This document shows, in pieces, positions 45,257 through 64,000 of a stretch of 64,000 nt of DNA; position 1 is the first letter of the stretch, and each line of letters begins with the position of its first letter. The notes below the pieces were generated by a model that was not told where the DNA came from, did no database searches, and saw nothing but the letters and a program-made list of their open reading frames with translations. Source of the DNA: Manis javanica (lineage: Eukaryota > Chordata > Mammalia > Pholidota > Manidae). Position numbers and translations under genes: made by a program. The stretch is taken from positions 117,954,173 through 118,018,172 of the forward strand of contig NC_133156.1 in assembly GCF_040802235.1 (NCBI RefSeq), in the 5' to 3' direction.

Positions 45257-47420
45257 TTTCATTAAAAAGGTTTTTTAATTTTTAATTGTGTAAAACAAAC
45301 ATAACAAAATTTATCATCTTAGCCATTTTTAAGTGTATAGTTCACTACTATTAAGTATAATCACATTGTTGTATAACCAATGTTCAAAATTCATTTTGTC
45401 TTGCAAAACTGAAGTTCTATGCCCATTAAACAAAGACTCTCTATTCCCTCCTCCCACCAGGCCTGACAACCACCATTCTACTTTTTGGCTCTATAAATTT
45501 TACACTTTAGGTATGTCATGTAAATGGAATCATACAGTATTTGTCTTTTTGTGTCTTGCTTATTTCAGTTAGAATAAGGTCTTGAAGGTCCATCCATGTT
45601 GTAACATGTGCCAAAACTTCCTGCTTTTTAATGCTGAATAATATTTCCTTTTATGTATACACCATATTTTGTTAATCCATTCATCCAGTGGGCACTTGGG
45701 TTTTTCACATTTTGACTGCTGTGAACATGGGTGACAAATATCTCTTCCACACCCTACTTCTAGACCCTTTCTTTTGTGTATATACCCAAGAGTAGAATTT
45801 CTGGGTCATATGGTAATTCTATTTTCACTTCTTTGAGGAACAACCATATTGTTTTCCATAGCAGCAGCACCATTTTACATGCCCACGAACAGTACACAAA
45901 GGTTCTAATTTTTCCCATATCTTTGCCAACACTTGTTATTTTCTAGGTATTTTTTTATAGTAGCCATTGTAATGAGTACAAAGTGGTATCTCGTTTTGAG
46001 TTGCATTTCTCTAATGATTAGCCACTTTGAGCATCATTTCATATGCTTACTGCCTATTTGTGTATCTTCTTCAGAGAAATGTCTGTTCAATTCCTTTGCC
46101 CATTTTTTATTGGTTCTTTGGTTTTTGTTGTTCTTGAGTTATATTCTTATTTGTTATTGAGGTGTTCTTTATATATTCTGGTTATTAATCTCTTATCAGA
46201 TGTATGATGAGCAAATATTTTCTTTCATTCCATAGGTTGTATTTTTTCTCTGTTAGTTGTGTCCTTTAATGCACAGCAGCGTTTTAAATTCTTTGTTAGT
46301 CCCATTCGTCTATTTGTACTTTTTCTATCTGTGCTTTTAGTGTTGTATACAAGAAATCATTGCCAAATCTAGTGTCATGAAGCTTTTCCCCTATGTTTTC
46401 TTCTACGAGTTTAATAGTTCTGGCTTTTACCTTTAGGGGTTTGATCCATTTTGAGTTGATTTTTGTAGAGTCCAACTTCTTTCTTTTGCATGTGGCTAAC
46501 TAGTTTTCCCAACACCAGTTGTTGAAAAGATTATCCTTTATCCAACTGAATGGTCTCAGAACCCTCATTGAAAATAATCTGACCATATATGCCAGAGTTT
46601 ATATCTGGGATCTCTATTCCATTCCATTAGTCTATGTTTGTCTCTTTATGCCAAGGACCACACTCTTTTGATTCCCGTGGTTTTATAATAAGTTTTTGAA
46701 ACCAAGAAGTGTGGGACCTCCAACTTTGTCCTTTTCCAAGGTTATTTCAGTTATTTGTAGTTCCTTGAGATTCCTTATGAATTTTACGATGGCTTGTTCT
46801 ATTTCTTTTTTAAAAAATGCTATTGGGATTTTGATAGGGATTGCATTAATTATGGAGATTACTTTGTGTAGTAGGGACATCTTAATAATAAGTCCTCAAA
46901 ATTGTGAACCTAGGATGTCTTTCTATTTATTTGTATCTTCTTTAATTTCTTTCACAACATTTTGTGGTTTTCAGTGTACAAGTCTTTTGCTTCCTTGGTT
47001 AACTTTATATCTAAGTATTGTATTCTTTTTGATGTAAATGAAAGTGTTAAATTCCTATTTAATTGTTAGTATACAGACACACAACTGATTTTTGCATGTT
47101 GATTTTGTATTCTGCAACTCTGTTGAATTTGTTGGTTCTCATTGTTTTGTGTGTATGTGTGTGTGTAATCTTTAGTGTTTTATATATACTAGATCATGTT
47201 ACCTGCAAACAGATCATTTTACTTCTTCCTTTCCAGTCTGGATGGTTTTTATTTCTTTGTCTTACCTAATTTTTCTGGCTAGGACTTCCAGTACTATGTT
47301 AAATAGAAGTGGCAAAAGCAAGCACCCTTGTTTTGTTCTTGATGTTAGAGGAAAAGTTTTCGGTCTTTTACTACCTCGTATGATATTCGCTATATGCTTT
47401 TCATATACGTCTTTTATTAA
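45257..47420 (-). mobile_element. LINE-1 (L1M-type) 3' portion, inverted
   Basis: The plus strand reads as the complement of an L1 3' part. It begins with the motif taaaacaaacataacaaaat and contains the typical cttgggtttttcacattttg and aatatctcttccacaccc stretches. Toward 47.4 kb the complement encodes broken reverse-transcriptase-end ORF2 fragments. It is truncated at the 5' end, diverged and not functional. It sits in the intron between exons 21 and 22. Confidence 0.85.
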
Positions 47421-47963
47421 ACTGAGGTAACAGGTATAAATAATACTCTGGTAGACACCTTTGGGCAAAAAGTGTTCTCTGAACTTCTAATTATAAAAGT
47501 TGACTATTTGGCTCAATAAATATTACTGAGTGTCATCTATGTATCAGGCATTGATGATGAACAAAATATGGTCTTATCTACTGGGCAAAATAGACATGAA
47601 ACACATCCACATAATTCCTCTAAAATGTGATAAGATGCAACAGAGGGAAAGGCATAGGTTGCCCTGTTTACAAAGAGGAGGGAAATTTGAAGAAAGCTTA
47701 AATAATAAATCTTGATAATGAATTTAACCATGCTCTAGAACAGTGTTGTCAAGTAGAAATATAATGCAAATCACATATGTCGTTTAAAATTTTCTGGTAG
47801 CTCCTTTTTAAAAAGTAAAAAGAAGTTTAACTAATTGTGATGATTATTTCATTTAATCTAACATTCAGTATATTATCATTTCACTATGTATTCAATATTT
47901 TTTAAAGTAATGAGATAATTTAAAAGAATTTTCATTTTCAAAAATATCTCAATTAAACACACT

Positions 47964-48086
47964 CTATTATTGTTCTACCTCATCTTCTTTCAGCCTTCAT
48001 TCTCCAGAAACACAAAATTCAAGTCCTCACATACTCTTTTTTAAAAAGAAATTCATTAAGCCTTTTTTCTCGATTAATCAAATAAT
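47964..48086 (+). repeat. Copy 1 of a 123-bp intronic duplicate
   Basis: Aligns without gaps to 51418-51540 at about 90 percent by eye, for example cctcatcttctttcagcctt against cctcatcttcttttagtctt. It is not a family I recognise. Confidence 0.85.
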
Positions 48087-48744
48087 CACATAAATCTTCA
48101 CAATCCAGTGTTTCAGAATTACAGCATATCTTAATTCAGACTAATCACAACCTGAGTGTTCAATAGCTGCATGTTGCTATCAGGTACACTCACTTGGAAA
48201 GGACCCCGGTAGAACTTGGAAACTAATCTCTAATATCAGCACATCAATGTTTGCCTGGGGCCAGGGTAAAAGAAGAGATGAACTGCAAAGGGGCATAAGG
48301 AAACTTTTGGGTGTTCTCTACTGATTATCGTGGGGGTTTCATGGATGTGAAATTCATTTAATTTCACAATTTAAATGGATGCAGCTTGTTATGCTTAAAT
48401 TATACTTTGGTAAGTTCACTTTTTTTAAAAACATTCAGCCAGACAATAAAGATGAAAAGATTGTTCAGCATGTATCAAAACATTAAACATTCTCAATAGA
48501 GCTGTCCCTCTATTGGTACTGACTTTTATTCCCTTCGGAGAGAACCAGTTTCATCCTGCCCTGACAGTATCATCCATTTTAATTTATTTAGTAATTTGGT
48601 AGCTGGCAAGTTGTATGGGATTGTCTCAATTTATATTTATTTAACAATAAATGGGGTTTTTCATGTTTATTGAACATTTTCATTTTCCCAAGTTATGTCT
48701 AGGTTTGTTCATATACTCATGATATCTAGAGTAAATGTCTATAA

Positions 48745-48806
48745 GAAAGAAAGACAGGAAGGAAGGAAGGGAGGGAGGAAGGGAGGGAGAGAGGAAGGAA
48801 AGAAGA
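48745..48806. repeat. GGAA/GGGA microsatellite
   Basis: About 60 bp of imperfect GGAA and GGGA units next to a GAAA run, in the intron between exons 21 and 22. Confidence 0.9.
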
Positions 48807-49066
48807 TTCCCATAGCATCTATTTACTTAAGCATTTATAAGAACCTAAAGTATGTGTGACACTACATATAACATTTACAGGACATATGAAACTGATAAAA
48901 AACACTGACTGCTTCAAGCTTAGAGTCAATCTCTCTCTCACATACACACACGCGCATACGCACAAGCACTGGAAGAAGTAAGTAGGTTAACGTTACCACA
49001 AATCACCTAATAAAGGGTTAAGTAATGCAAACCAAGTGGTGATTCGTTTATTTCTCTAATAAATAA

Positions 49067-49468
<402 letters not shown>

Positions 49469-49490
49469 TGACACTGGTGCTCTCGTTTAA

Positions 49491-49685
<195 letters not shown>

Positions 49686-49786
49686 TAGTGTGTGTCCACT
49701 TCAGAACTGCGTAGAGAGGTGAGCACCCTGCTACAGAAAAGGCAGAGAGAGAGCAGGCATGAGAGAGTGAGAATGCGTGAATATGA

Positions 49787-49969
<183 letters not shown>

Positions 49970-50182
49970 TGAGGCCTCAGGATCCCAAATCCCTGCATGA
50001 TGGATCTCGGGTCCCAGAATGCCGTGCCTCCCAGAAACGCACCCGAGAGGCGCCTCCTGGCCCCAGAGCGCAGCAAGCACGCTAGGATGAGCTGTCAGTC
50101 GTCTCTGCAGGCTTGCTTGCTCACTCTCCCACTGCCCTTAAAGGGAAGGCTCCAGCTTCATTTTCATTCTAAACACCTGTAG

Positions 50183-50422
<240 letters not shown>

Positions 50423-50454
50423 TGACATTTATTTTCTTTTGTTCTCTGTTTTTC

Positions 50455-50545
50455 TTCTGTATTGTCTGTTTTTTTCCCTTCCTTCTTCTTTCCTCCCTCC
50501 CTCTCTCCCTCTTTTTCTGTCTGTCTCTGCCCACCTCTCTCCAGT
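50455..50545. repeat. CT-rich low-complexity tract
   Basis: Pyrimidine-rich stretch of TTCC, CCCT and CTGT units just after MROH exon 25. Confidence 0.8.
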
Positions 50546-51417
50546 TCAACCATTTCTGCATGCTAATACTTAATTATGCCATAGAATTCATCTCTTAGAA
50601 ATTTTTCCCTCAGTGGCTCTGTTTTTTAAAAGAAAGATAGTAACATCCAAGCATCATAAAGCTCCATTAAGCAGGTAAAATGTTTTGAAAGTGTCCAGTT
50701 GAAATTGCTGAGCAGTTAGGCATGTTGGCAATGTTTTCTCTATCCACGGTTTTCTTCAGGAGAAAATTGTACTGCATTTTGGTGCTAGCTAAGTGACTTC
50801 AAGATTTTTTAAGAGAGAACGTTGTGGAGGTTTTTCTAGTTTCCATAGCAGGATCTCTGTCTGCTCTCCAAGTACATGTGAATAACTGTGAATATCAGTA
50901 AATGTAAGGAATTTTAAAGCCTCCATCTCAGGCTGAAGCCAGTAATCAGAACCTTCTGTCCAGGTTAAATCAGCAGGTGTGTCCCTGAGGCCAGCCCTGC
51001 ACTATGTGTGCACAGTTCTTTGGAGAGTAGGTGCAGCCGGGAACACCAGATCTAGGTCTCATGCTGTCTCATGCCTATGTTCTGATCTTCATTCTTTTGG
51101 GTACTCAGAAAATATTTATGTGTTAAGCACTGTTCTGATGTTGGGGACACACAAATCTAAGATCCATATTTTTAAAAGTGTGTTAAGCCTAAAGGTGGGA
51201 TTGGTTGGAGATAGTCAGTCAAAATGGAAAATACTATTTGGCAGAACCAGAAAAGGAACAAAAGTCTCCTGAAATACAGGAAGGTAATTCATTAGAATAT
51301 ATGCTTCTACCAACCCAGAAAAAGATAACAAATTAAGGAAGTAAGAACTAAGAGATCATTCCAGTAAAAAGAAGAAATGTGCCAGAAAGGGACCTCACAA
51401 AGTAAGGAATTTTAATT

Positions 51418-51540
51418 CTGTTATTGTCCTACCTCATCTTCTTTTAGTCTTCATTCTCCAAAAACACAAAATTCAAGCCCTCAGATACTCTTCTTTAAAA
51501 AGAAATTCAGTAAGCCTTTTTTCTTGATTAATCAAATAAG
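51418..51540 (+). repeat. Copy 2 of a 123-bp intronic duplicate
   Basis: Partner of 47964-48086, same orientation, 3.45 kb downstream and in a different intron; exons 22-25 lie between. Confidence 0.85.
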
Positions 51541-51559
51541 CATGGTAGAGAGAAAGAAT

Positions 51560-51750
51560 ATGATTATTAAACACCTGCTATACACAAATAACTAATGTGA
51601 TACTAAATTAAATACTCACTTAATACTCACAGATGTTGCTCAGTCAGTTTAGAGATGAGGGATCTGACATGAGAAATATACCAGTAGCTTAGTCGGCAGA
51701 AAGGAGTGGCACAGCTTGGGCCCCAGGTCTCTCTGCCCCGTCTGCAATGT
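51560..51750 (-). repeat. MIR SINE fragment
   Basis: Contains tagagatgagggatctgaca and gtcggcagaaaggagtggca, diverged inverted MIR. Confidence 0.5.
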
Positions 51751-51839
51751 GCCATTGTGTTAGTTGCTCACTGCAGAAAGAAACTCCAACAGAGACAGTA
51801 GTACAGCAGAGAAGGAAGAGCTTGTGCGTTGCATCAAGA

Positions 51840-52025
51840 CAGACTAGAGTTCAAATTCCAACTCTCCTGTTTTTAGTTACTGCATGACTGTTGCCAAATG
51901 GCTTCACATCTTTCTGCCTCAGCTTTTTAATCTGCAATTAAAAGAAGAGTCTACCTCGGTGACATCATGAGAAATAAATGAGATTACTGTATGCAGATTA
52001 TTTAGCATGATGCCCAGCATATGGT
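51840..52025 (+). repeat. MIR SINE
   Basis: Contains agttcaaattccaactctcc, ctgcctcagctttttaatct and gatgcccagcatatggtaac, the forward MIR pattern, 150 bp before exon 26. Confidence 0.7.
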
Positions 52026-52180
52026 AACTATTCATATGTGTTTGCTCTTAAGCTCACCATCTTATCAGGCAGCCAAATTAATGTCACATCAAAATATAGC
52101 CAATCTCTTGAATCCCTATCAAGACCAAGATGAAGAGGTCTTTGAACTCTTACATTTATGTGTCCCTTTCTTGGTTTTAG

Positions 52181-52278
52181 GCATTTGGCTAGAAGTGGAA
52201 AGGCTGTAGTGTTTGCAGGAAGGGCGGCAATGTGCTGATGAGCAAGTCCATGTCAAGATTTCTTCTAAAATACCAAAG
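52181..52278 (+). pseudogene. MROH exon remnant 26, nonsense
   Basis: 98 nt, phase 1 to 0, acceptor ggttttag, donor gtaata. After IWLEVERL there is TAG at 52207-52209, then the frame continues CLQEGRQCADEQ...KISSKIPK. The end matches the CASSRIAK segment of MROH2A and joins exon 27 in phase, so the stop lies in the correct frame. Confidence 0.75.
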
Positions 52279-52619
52279 GTAATAAATACAGAGGACTGAC
52301 CAAGGGATGTAAATACAATTCTGGTTTGATTTCCAGGTAAGCTGTGTATTTCCCATTATGAGGGAAAGCAACAGTCAAGTCATTCAAGCCAAACGGAAGA
52401 CCTTTGTTCTGTCTTTTATTAACTATTGGTACTTGTGGCCAGTCTACACCTGCTACTGATCATTTCAGACTCTGGGGAAACCTTGTAAACCAAGTGGTCC
52501 TCTCCAGATAGTGTGAGCCAAATAAATGTGATTTCACGTAGTTATAATGGAGAAAAATAAAGTCAAATAAGGTAATTGAGAGTCAGATTCAGAAAAAAGG
52601 AGAAGTGAAACTTTAGAGA

Positions 52620-53330
52620 AAACCAATCTGAAAGAGAGAATATGGATACATCTGGAAAAGAACATTCCAGGGAGAGAGGAAACAGCACGTGCTGAGGCCC
52701 TGAGATGGAGAAAGAAGTGGGAGATCCGAGAGAGATCCAGGGCTGCTTCATGTACCTTCCATGCCTTGTTAAGAACATTGGATTTTACTTCAACTGAAAT
52801 CAAAAGTCAGCAGGTATGTTTTCAAAAGAGTCAGGGCCACTATATACAATTGTGCCAGTTGTGAAATGCACAAGAGCATCCTGATGGGGGGTGCAGCATC
52901 ATTCTCAATATAGACATTATAGATTTATATGTGCATTTTGGCAACTATCCAAAGATGGCAGTAAAGGGTCCAACTAAGTCAATCCTTATGACAATATACT
53001 TACAAAGAGAAATGGACTCTCTTAAGGACAGGGCGCCTTTTCCTGATTTGTAAAAACCCATGTAGGCTACTTGTGGTTCTGCAAGAAGAATCATAATTAG
53101 ACTATATTTCTCAAGGGTCATCTAGCTGCTGTGTTGAAATTAGAATATAGACTAACAAGAGTTAAATTAGTGAGGTAAGTTTGGAAGAAACTACAAGAAT
53201 CCAGGTGAGAGATTAGGTAGCTTAGACTAAGGTAAGAGCAGCAGAAATGAGAAAATGATCAGAATGTGGGAAAGAAGCCAGTTGGAGGATAAGGAGGGAA
53301 TATGTCAAATGCCTAAGGAAACATTTGATG
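52620..53330 (-). mobile_element. LINE-2-like internal fragments, inverted
   Basis: Contains agaacattccagggagagag, gctgaggccctgagatgg and, further on, aatccaggtgagagattagg, a series typical of L2 complements. It is diverged and interrupted. Confidence 0.5.
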
Positions 53331-53740
53331 CATGATAGGTGCTCAAAAGCATGAGTTTCCTTTCCTCCTCTCTTCCTAAACCAATGTCCATCCCAATGTG
53401 AGAAAAAGACAGATAGCAATTCAGTGTAGACTCCAAGCAGGTATTTGGTGTTACATAAAACAGATGTAATAGTCTGTCTTTTGATCCTGGACCAATGATA
53501 GCTAAGAAACTGGCTGGAACATGCAATTATTCATGAAAGGAGCTCATTTCCTCTCAAGAATGCTCTACCAAACATCATCAGGCCATTTGATGCTGGTGGA
53601 AGATGGTTGTGAATAGAAATATTTTCATACCTACAAACTCATAACTATGACCATCTTGCTTAGTGAAAGCCACAGAAAATGTTCCTGGAATTAATTAATT
53701 TAAAACACCAACTTTACACTGCCTTGCCTGCCTTTTCATC

Positions 53741-53741
<1 letters not shown>

Positions 53742-53785
<44 letters not shown>

Positions 53786-53806
53786 TCACACACACACTCA
53801 CACACT
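53742..53806. repeat. (CA)n microsatellite
   Basis: Uninterrupted CA dinucleotides for about 34 bp, then interrupted CA with TATA and CTCA units. Confidence 0.95.
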
Positions 53807-54394
53807 GCTACCAACCAAATATTCTGTGTTAAGTCTTGTACTTAGACACTAAATTGCAATTTTTTTTATTTTCTTGACCTTTTTATTGACTATTCCTAAT
53901 ATAGAAACACAGAAGAGCAAAAGACAGGCACATAATAATTCATACTCTCTATGGATACTGTGAGACACCTGCTATTTAGCATGAAACTTAGTACATGGTG
54001 ATAGATTTTTTTTCAAGCCTTAGCTGTTCTTTGGCAGACACAAGACATATTTTCTATGAGATATGAAATGTATGTGAAAGTGCTCTATAACATATAACAT
54101 GCTATATAAACATTATGTGTATTTTTTCCCTTATGAAATATACCATAACTTTAGGTTTGGAAAGGAAATTGCCTCAGCAGACTTTCAATAAATATGAAAT
54201 GATAAAAAGGCAACTCTAGGAAAAGATTGCTTAGAGTTCAAAGGTTATGTCTGTGTCCTATTTTAGTATTTTCTCTATAGTTCCTATGGCCCCAGTCATA
54301 TGCTAACTGTTTGGAAATCTCACTGATTTCTAGTATCCTAAATCAAACAGTAACAGCACATAGTAGGTGACCAGCTATGAAATGAGGTGGTTGA

Positions 54395-54577
<183 letters not shown>

Positions 54578-55884
54578 GTGAACTGATAGCCAGTGTGACA
54601 ACTGAGCAGAATTCTAAGACTTCTGAAATGCCAGGTCGGTCACCACTTCTAGTTTGTCCTCTGATGGTCACCAAGCAAGAGCTTGTGCAGCTTCAAGAGC
54701 CTCAGCAGAGACCCAAGTTGTGTATTACCAACCAAGCTCTGCTGAGTGCCTGTCTCAGCCTGACTCAGTGGCCTCTCTAGTCTGTAAGCATAAAAACTTT
54801 CTGTTTGCCTTTGGCCAGAGGAAGCAGCTCTGAACCAAGGGCACTAGTAGGATGGAAGCCTGGCTTCTTAGCCAGGATGTGAGAATGAGAATGGCCATGT
54901 GGGTGTCTCTGAGATGGCCACAGAGGGCTGGTAGAGTTTCTAATCCCACTGCCACTCTTCATGTTGCTCTTCTACACATCGTAAGGTTTAGTTTCTGGTA
55001 AGGAAGGTTGTCATTGAGGAATTGACTAAGGGGGAAGTCCTCAACCCTTCCTCCCAACTGGAGAGTTATGCAGAGTGAACAGGATTCAAATTTAGGAAGC
55101 TTGGTTAAGAGCCCCAAATGGAGATATTCTATCCTCTCTCTTAGAGTCAGAAACAGAATTCAAGCAATTAAAAAGATTAAGTAGAAAAGAATCTTTAACT
55201 CATTGAAGGCATCTCAAGGAGAATACGAGAAAGACTTTATGGCCCCCATATCACAGAGTCCACCACCCTAAATTAAAGAATTCTCAAAAGCATGACTTTT
55301 AGAAATGATCTCTGTGCTAATTGCCTGCCAATGAGTCTTTTCCAAAATACGTATTGAGTCCATAGTATGTGGCAGACATTGGGCTAAGGCATGGGAGAAT
55401 CAAAGGTTAATAAATTTCGAATGGCCATGTATTGGTGTTTAGCATAAAAGGGGAATTGTTCACACAATAGGTAAAGGCCTACCATAGAGATGTAAATCCT
55501 CTCCAAGCATCATTGAAATGGGGCTCTGTGATAATCATGTTTGCTGGATATTTACAATTACAGAATTACAATTCAGAAGAAACGTTATGATTAACCTAAA
55601 AACTTCTACCAAAAATAAGTGAGGGAAATATTCATTAGAAGCAGTTACCTTAGCATAAAGACACACCGCCATGCCAAAAATCCAAACATGTATGTCATTC
55701 CCTACCTCCCACAGATTGGCATCCAAATTCAGAAAGGTGTTCTCCAGCGCCCTCTAGGATCCGCCTTCATCTTTTCTATCAAGTTATTTTCCTTTTATCA
55801 CCCTCATTCTCTCTGTGCTCCAAAGTGGGCCATTCTCCTAACCCCGAGATCTTTCCTGCATTTGGTTGTGCCCATGTTCTCATG

Positions 55885-56190
55885 CTACTTTTTTAACACA
55901 GATTTTATTTTCTTAGAGCATTTTAGGTTTACAACAAAATTGAGCAGGAGATGCAGAGTTCCCATTTTCCCCCTGACCCCTCTCCCCCACTGTCAATATC
56001 CCCCACCAGAGCGGTACATTTGTTACAATCGATGAACCTACATTGACACATCAAATTATCACCCAAAGCCCATAGTTTACATTAGGGTTCGCTCTTGGTG
56101 TTGGCAAATGCATAATGACATGTATCCACAACTGTAGCATCATACAGAATCGTTTCACTGCTCAAAAATCCTCTGTGCTCCATCTGTTCT
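55885..56190 (-). mobile_element. LINE-1 3' UTR fragment, inverted
   Basis: Contains ttaggtttacaacaaaattg, cggtacatttgttacaatcg and acattgacacatcaaattat, typical of the complement of an older L1 3' end. It lies in the intron between exons 27 and 28. Confidence 0.75.
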
Positions 56191-56747
56191 CATGCTTTTG
56201 ATTTTCCATCTTTAAATGCATTATTCTTTCTGATGAGGACAGCTTTTCCCACCATCTCCTCCTTACCTTTTGAAATTGCTCTATGACCTTCTTGATGCAA
56301 ACCAGATGTCCCTCTGAAGCGACCTGTTACTTCTGGATTCTGCTCTCAGCCCTGTGTACCTCTTGTACACAGTTTGCCAAGTATGGCCTTGTGTGCAGGC
56401 CTTTGGGTACATGGCTAATATCTTTTATTAGACCACTCATTCCTCTTGAGAAATGGCTACATCTTATTCATCTTTGGTAAATTCCCCACAGTACCTAGCA
56501 CAACACCCAGCTTAATGCAACCTTTCACTAAATATTCACTAAATTGATTTAAGAATAAATATACAATTCATCAATAATTCTCTTAAGAGATAGGTTACGT
56601 GTAGAATAGATTTTAAAATAGATTTTTTAACATTATTTATAATGCATCAATCACCCATACATAATGTGCTGACTGTACATGTTCTAAGTCATTTATGTAG
56701 AGGGAAAATGGCAACTTAGTGTTTTATTTTGGCTTTTTTGTTTTTAG

Positions 56748-56960
<213 letters not shown>

Positions 56961-57325
56961 TGAGGAAGAATTTGTGGTTTGAGACAAAGATAGCAAACAA
57001 AGGTTAAAAACATCTCACCTGAATAATAATTTCAAAAATGGTGTTTGAGTCACAAGTAGTGTTTTTCATAAACATACCCTCATAGAATGATGAGATTTTT
57101 TTTAATACACCACAAGAATAAGGGAATATTAAAAAGTGCGTATTTCTCCTCTTTCCAGTTGCTTAGAATACACCTATATCCACCTTAATGAACATTAAGA
57201 AACCTCACAAACCCAGGGCCAGAATGCTGGATTGTTAAATAAAACATCCTTATTATCCCCAAGCATGTCAATATGTCCATCTGTCCTTGGAATTTTGAAA
57301 TTTTGATTTCACTATGTGGTTTTAG

Positions 57326-57649
<324 letters not shown>

Positions 57650-57957
57650 TGACTCTACTTTATGTTGTATAAATATGGCAGTAATTTTGTCTGTGGCTAA
57701 TCACTTCTAGAAGAAAATTTCTTATCAGCCTCCCAAGAAATCTGTGTATCTGTATTTCCAAATTAATCTTCAAGATATCCAAAGCACCCTTTTTTGTTAA
57801 AAAAAACCCCAGTACTGGAAAATATTTCATTTTACCTAACTGGTGTCCCCTGGAATTTGGAGTCACTCAACATGGCAGCCCTGAGCAAAAAATACAGTCT
57901 GAGTTGGGAAGTTTCCAGATAAATAAACCCTCTCTCTTCCATGTGTTTTTACCATGA

Positions 57958-58245
<288 letters not shown>

Positions 58246-59332
58246 TAAGCGGCCAGGCAGGGAGGGCCTTTGAAGCTGTCCCAAACCCCAGACTCCATTA
58301 GAGGGACTGTGGAAGTCAAGGCCTGAGCCTCCTGGCATGGCCTCAACTACCCACGAAGAAACAAGGCGCAGCTGTTCTTAAGCCTGTAGCCCCTCTTGCC
58401 TGAGCCAATGCCCAGGGTAGATGCCCAGAATGGTCACATGACAGTGAAGAGAGCAGCTATTTCTTCTTCCCCAGTGGACCAGCTCTATTTCCTTTGTTTT
58501 CTTTCACTGAGACCTTTCAAGGAAACCTGGAATTCTGTGATTCCCAAGGCCACCGGGGAAAGAAGGAAAACAAACCTACATGCCATATTTCATCACATCT
58601 GAGACTTCACCAATGGAAGGAAGCAGAATGATTTATTTGAAGCAGATTTATTATTTCATGGAACATTAAGAAAGAAAAAAAAAGACTCCCATTTAAGCTG
58701 TGAATCAATGTTTTCTTACAGTTTTAAATTTTCATGATATATTTATCTGAACAGCTGTTTTGTCCTATGTCATATTGTTCTGTTTCCCATCCGTCTGCAT
58801 ACCTTTGTTTTCAAATATCAAATCAACCTATTTAAAGAAGACATTTTAAATAGCTGTTAGCCTCAACACATGTAGTTACAATAATACTAAGGACCTGATT
58901 AAAGTCACAACAGTACAGAATGCCACACTTAAATCCATGCACGTATTGTACACGCACAGGCGCTAGTGACCACATCACAGCTACTGTCTGGCCAACAATA
59001 ACAACACACTGTCAACTGTGAGGTGAATCTGATTTCCGAGGTGTCTGTTTTAGAATCAGTGAAATGTGGCATTTTACACTTACCATCCTTAGGGCTTTAT
59101 TTTCTCATGAGATTTGGACAAGATTTTGTGTTATTATCTACTGGCTCAAATCCTCTGACCATCCCCCTTTGACCCCAACACTAAAGCGTGAGATCAGGCT
59201 GCCTGTTTTCCCACTGCACAGTCCCTATTAACCCAAGAGTGGGGGAGCACTGGGAGGAACCGAAGAGTGAACTCGGGGATTCACAGTCCCTGGCATGGGG
59301 CTGACCCCTGCGGTCCCGGCTGTCTCTTCCAG

Positions 59333-59472
59333 GCTCTCCACTGCAGCTCTGAAGTGCGTGCAAGCACAAGCCGTGAAGGAAGGCCTTGCCAGAGAATCTG
59401 AGGGGGGGACAATGTATGGACCCTACTCAGCCATCCTAGCACCCACCACATAGGGGTGTGTCCACTGGCCAG
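59333..59472 (+). pseudogene. MROH exon remnant 31, G-tract frameshift
   Basis: The acceptor ctcttccag joins exon 30 in phase and gives RLSTAALKCVQAQAVKEG, matching VTIKSMQLLFKRVKS of MROH2A. After the seven-G run at 59402-59408 the family residues (DNVWTLLSHP against QAVWDLLQDG) lie in another frame. The first frame ends at TAG near 59452. Donor gtaacg. Confidence 0.75.
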
Positions 59473-59797
59473 GTAACGTGCCGATCTCTCCAGCTGGATA
59501 CACAGGAGAAAACTGATCACGGAGCAAAACGCAACGGAGGCCACTCACTGACAGTGGCAGACTCACGAAGCATTAACAGCCAGGAGAAGGCACAGAAGAA
59601 AAACTAAGGGGGGCGGGAAGAGACAATAGGATCACCCCAAATTTCACGACCCCCTCCAAAAGTAGGGATACAGTGAACAGTTTTAGGCAAACTACACTTA
59701 AATTGGGCACTTGAAGAGGCTATTTTAAAGTTTAGGCCTTGTTGTGCTTTCACTGAACATTCCTTTTTAGATAATTCATTTTCCCGATAAAGAATAG

Positions 59798-60277
<480 letters not shown>

Positions 60278-60474
60278 TAGAATCATCTTTTTAATTAGGT
60301 GTTCTGGTTCTCATCACCACATAGACTTGACCTGTGGGCTGCTCACTTCCAGAGCTTAGTTTCTGCAAGAACTGTTGATTTCCCCGAAGGCTTCCTCCCC
60401 TCCGCAGCAGCAGGCCTGCGCCTGTAGTCAAGAAGTCCGTGGCGCTCTCCTGAAGGGAAGCCGCTCTGAACTAA

Positions 60475-60690
<216 letters not shown>

Positions 60691-60697
60691 TAACTAA

Positions 60698-64000
<3,303 letters not shown>

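Noticed and set aside
46683..47468. Minus-strand open frames resembling a protein-coding gene
   Set aside because: They are fragments of L1 ORF2 in the inverted LINE-1 at 45257-47420.

Overview
The window reads as a eutherian mammal chromosome. It has long AT-rich introns with GT/AG splice signals, old interspersed repeats (MIR, L2, MER5A-like hAT, a Tigger/MER2-type DNA transposon, inverted L1M fragments, MaLR-like LTR remnants) and simple repeats, with no prokaryotic gene organisation. I saw no Alu and no young lineage-specific SINE by eye, which is unusual for a 64 kb human or other primate stretch. I therefore leave the species open.

The one gene-like structure is a multi-exon member of the Maestro HEAT-like repeat (MROH) family on the + strand, about 17.9 to 61.1 kb. 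I found 34 exon remnants in the same order as the MROH2A/MROH2B proteins, each placed by peptide similarity to the family (recalled, not searched) and by flanking AG/GT signals. The 5' coding exons, one exon between 20.3 and 24.3 kb and the last exons after 61.07 kb were not found.

The locus looks like an intron-retaining pseudogene, not a retrocopy. Lesions include in-frame stops (26744, 52207, 54575), frameshifts (18019/19349 junction, exon at 26658, a G7 tract at 59402, a 1-nt loss near 60971), a GT-to-AT donor loss at 27768 and several non-GT or phase-inconsistent junctions. Two blocks, about 29.4-33.6 kb and 38.5-49.4 kb, still join into open reading frames of roughly 200 and 250 codons. 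This suggests inactivation is recent relative to the age of the gene, or that parts are still spliced.

Layout: 1-17.9 kb, no recognised gene, repeats and microsatellites, one weak retrocopy candidate near 11.75 kb. 17.9-33.6 kb, N-terminal half of the MROH locus, with a Tigger-like element and an L1 fragment in introns. 33.6-49.3 kb, middle, with an L2 3' end and a 2.2 kb inverted L1. 49.3-61.1 kb, C-terminal half, where exons are denser. 61.1-64 kb, no recognised gene.
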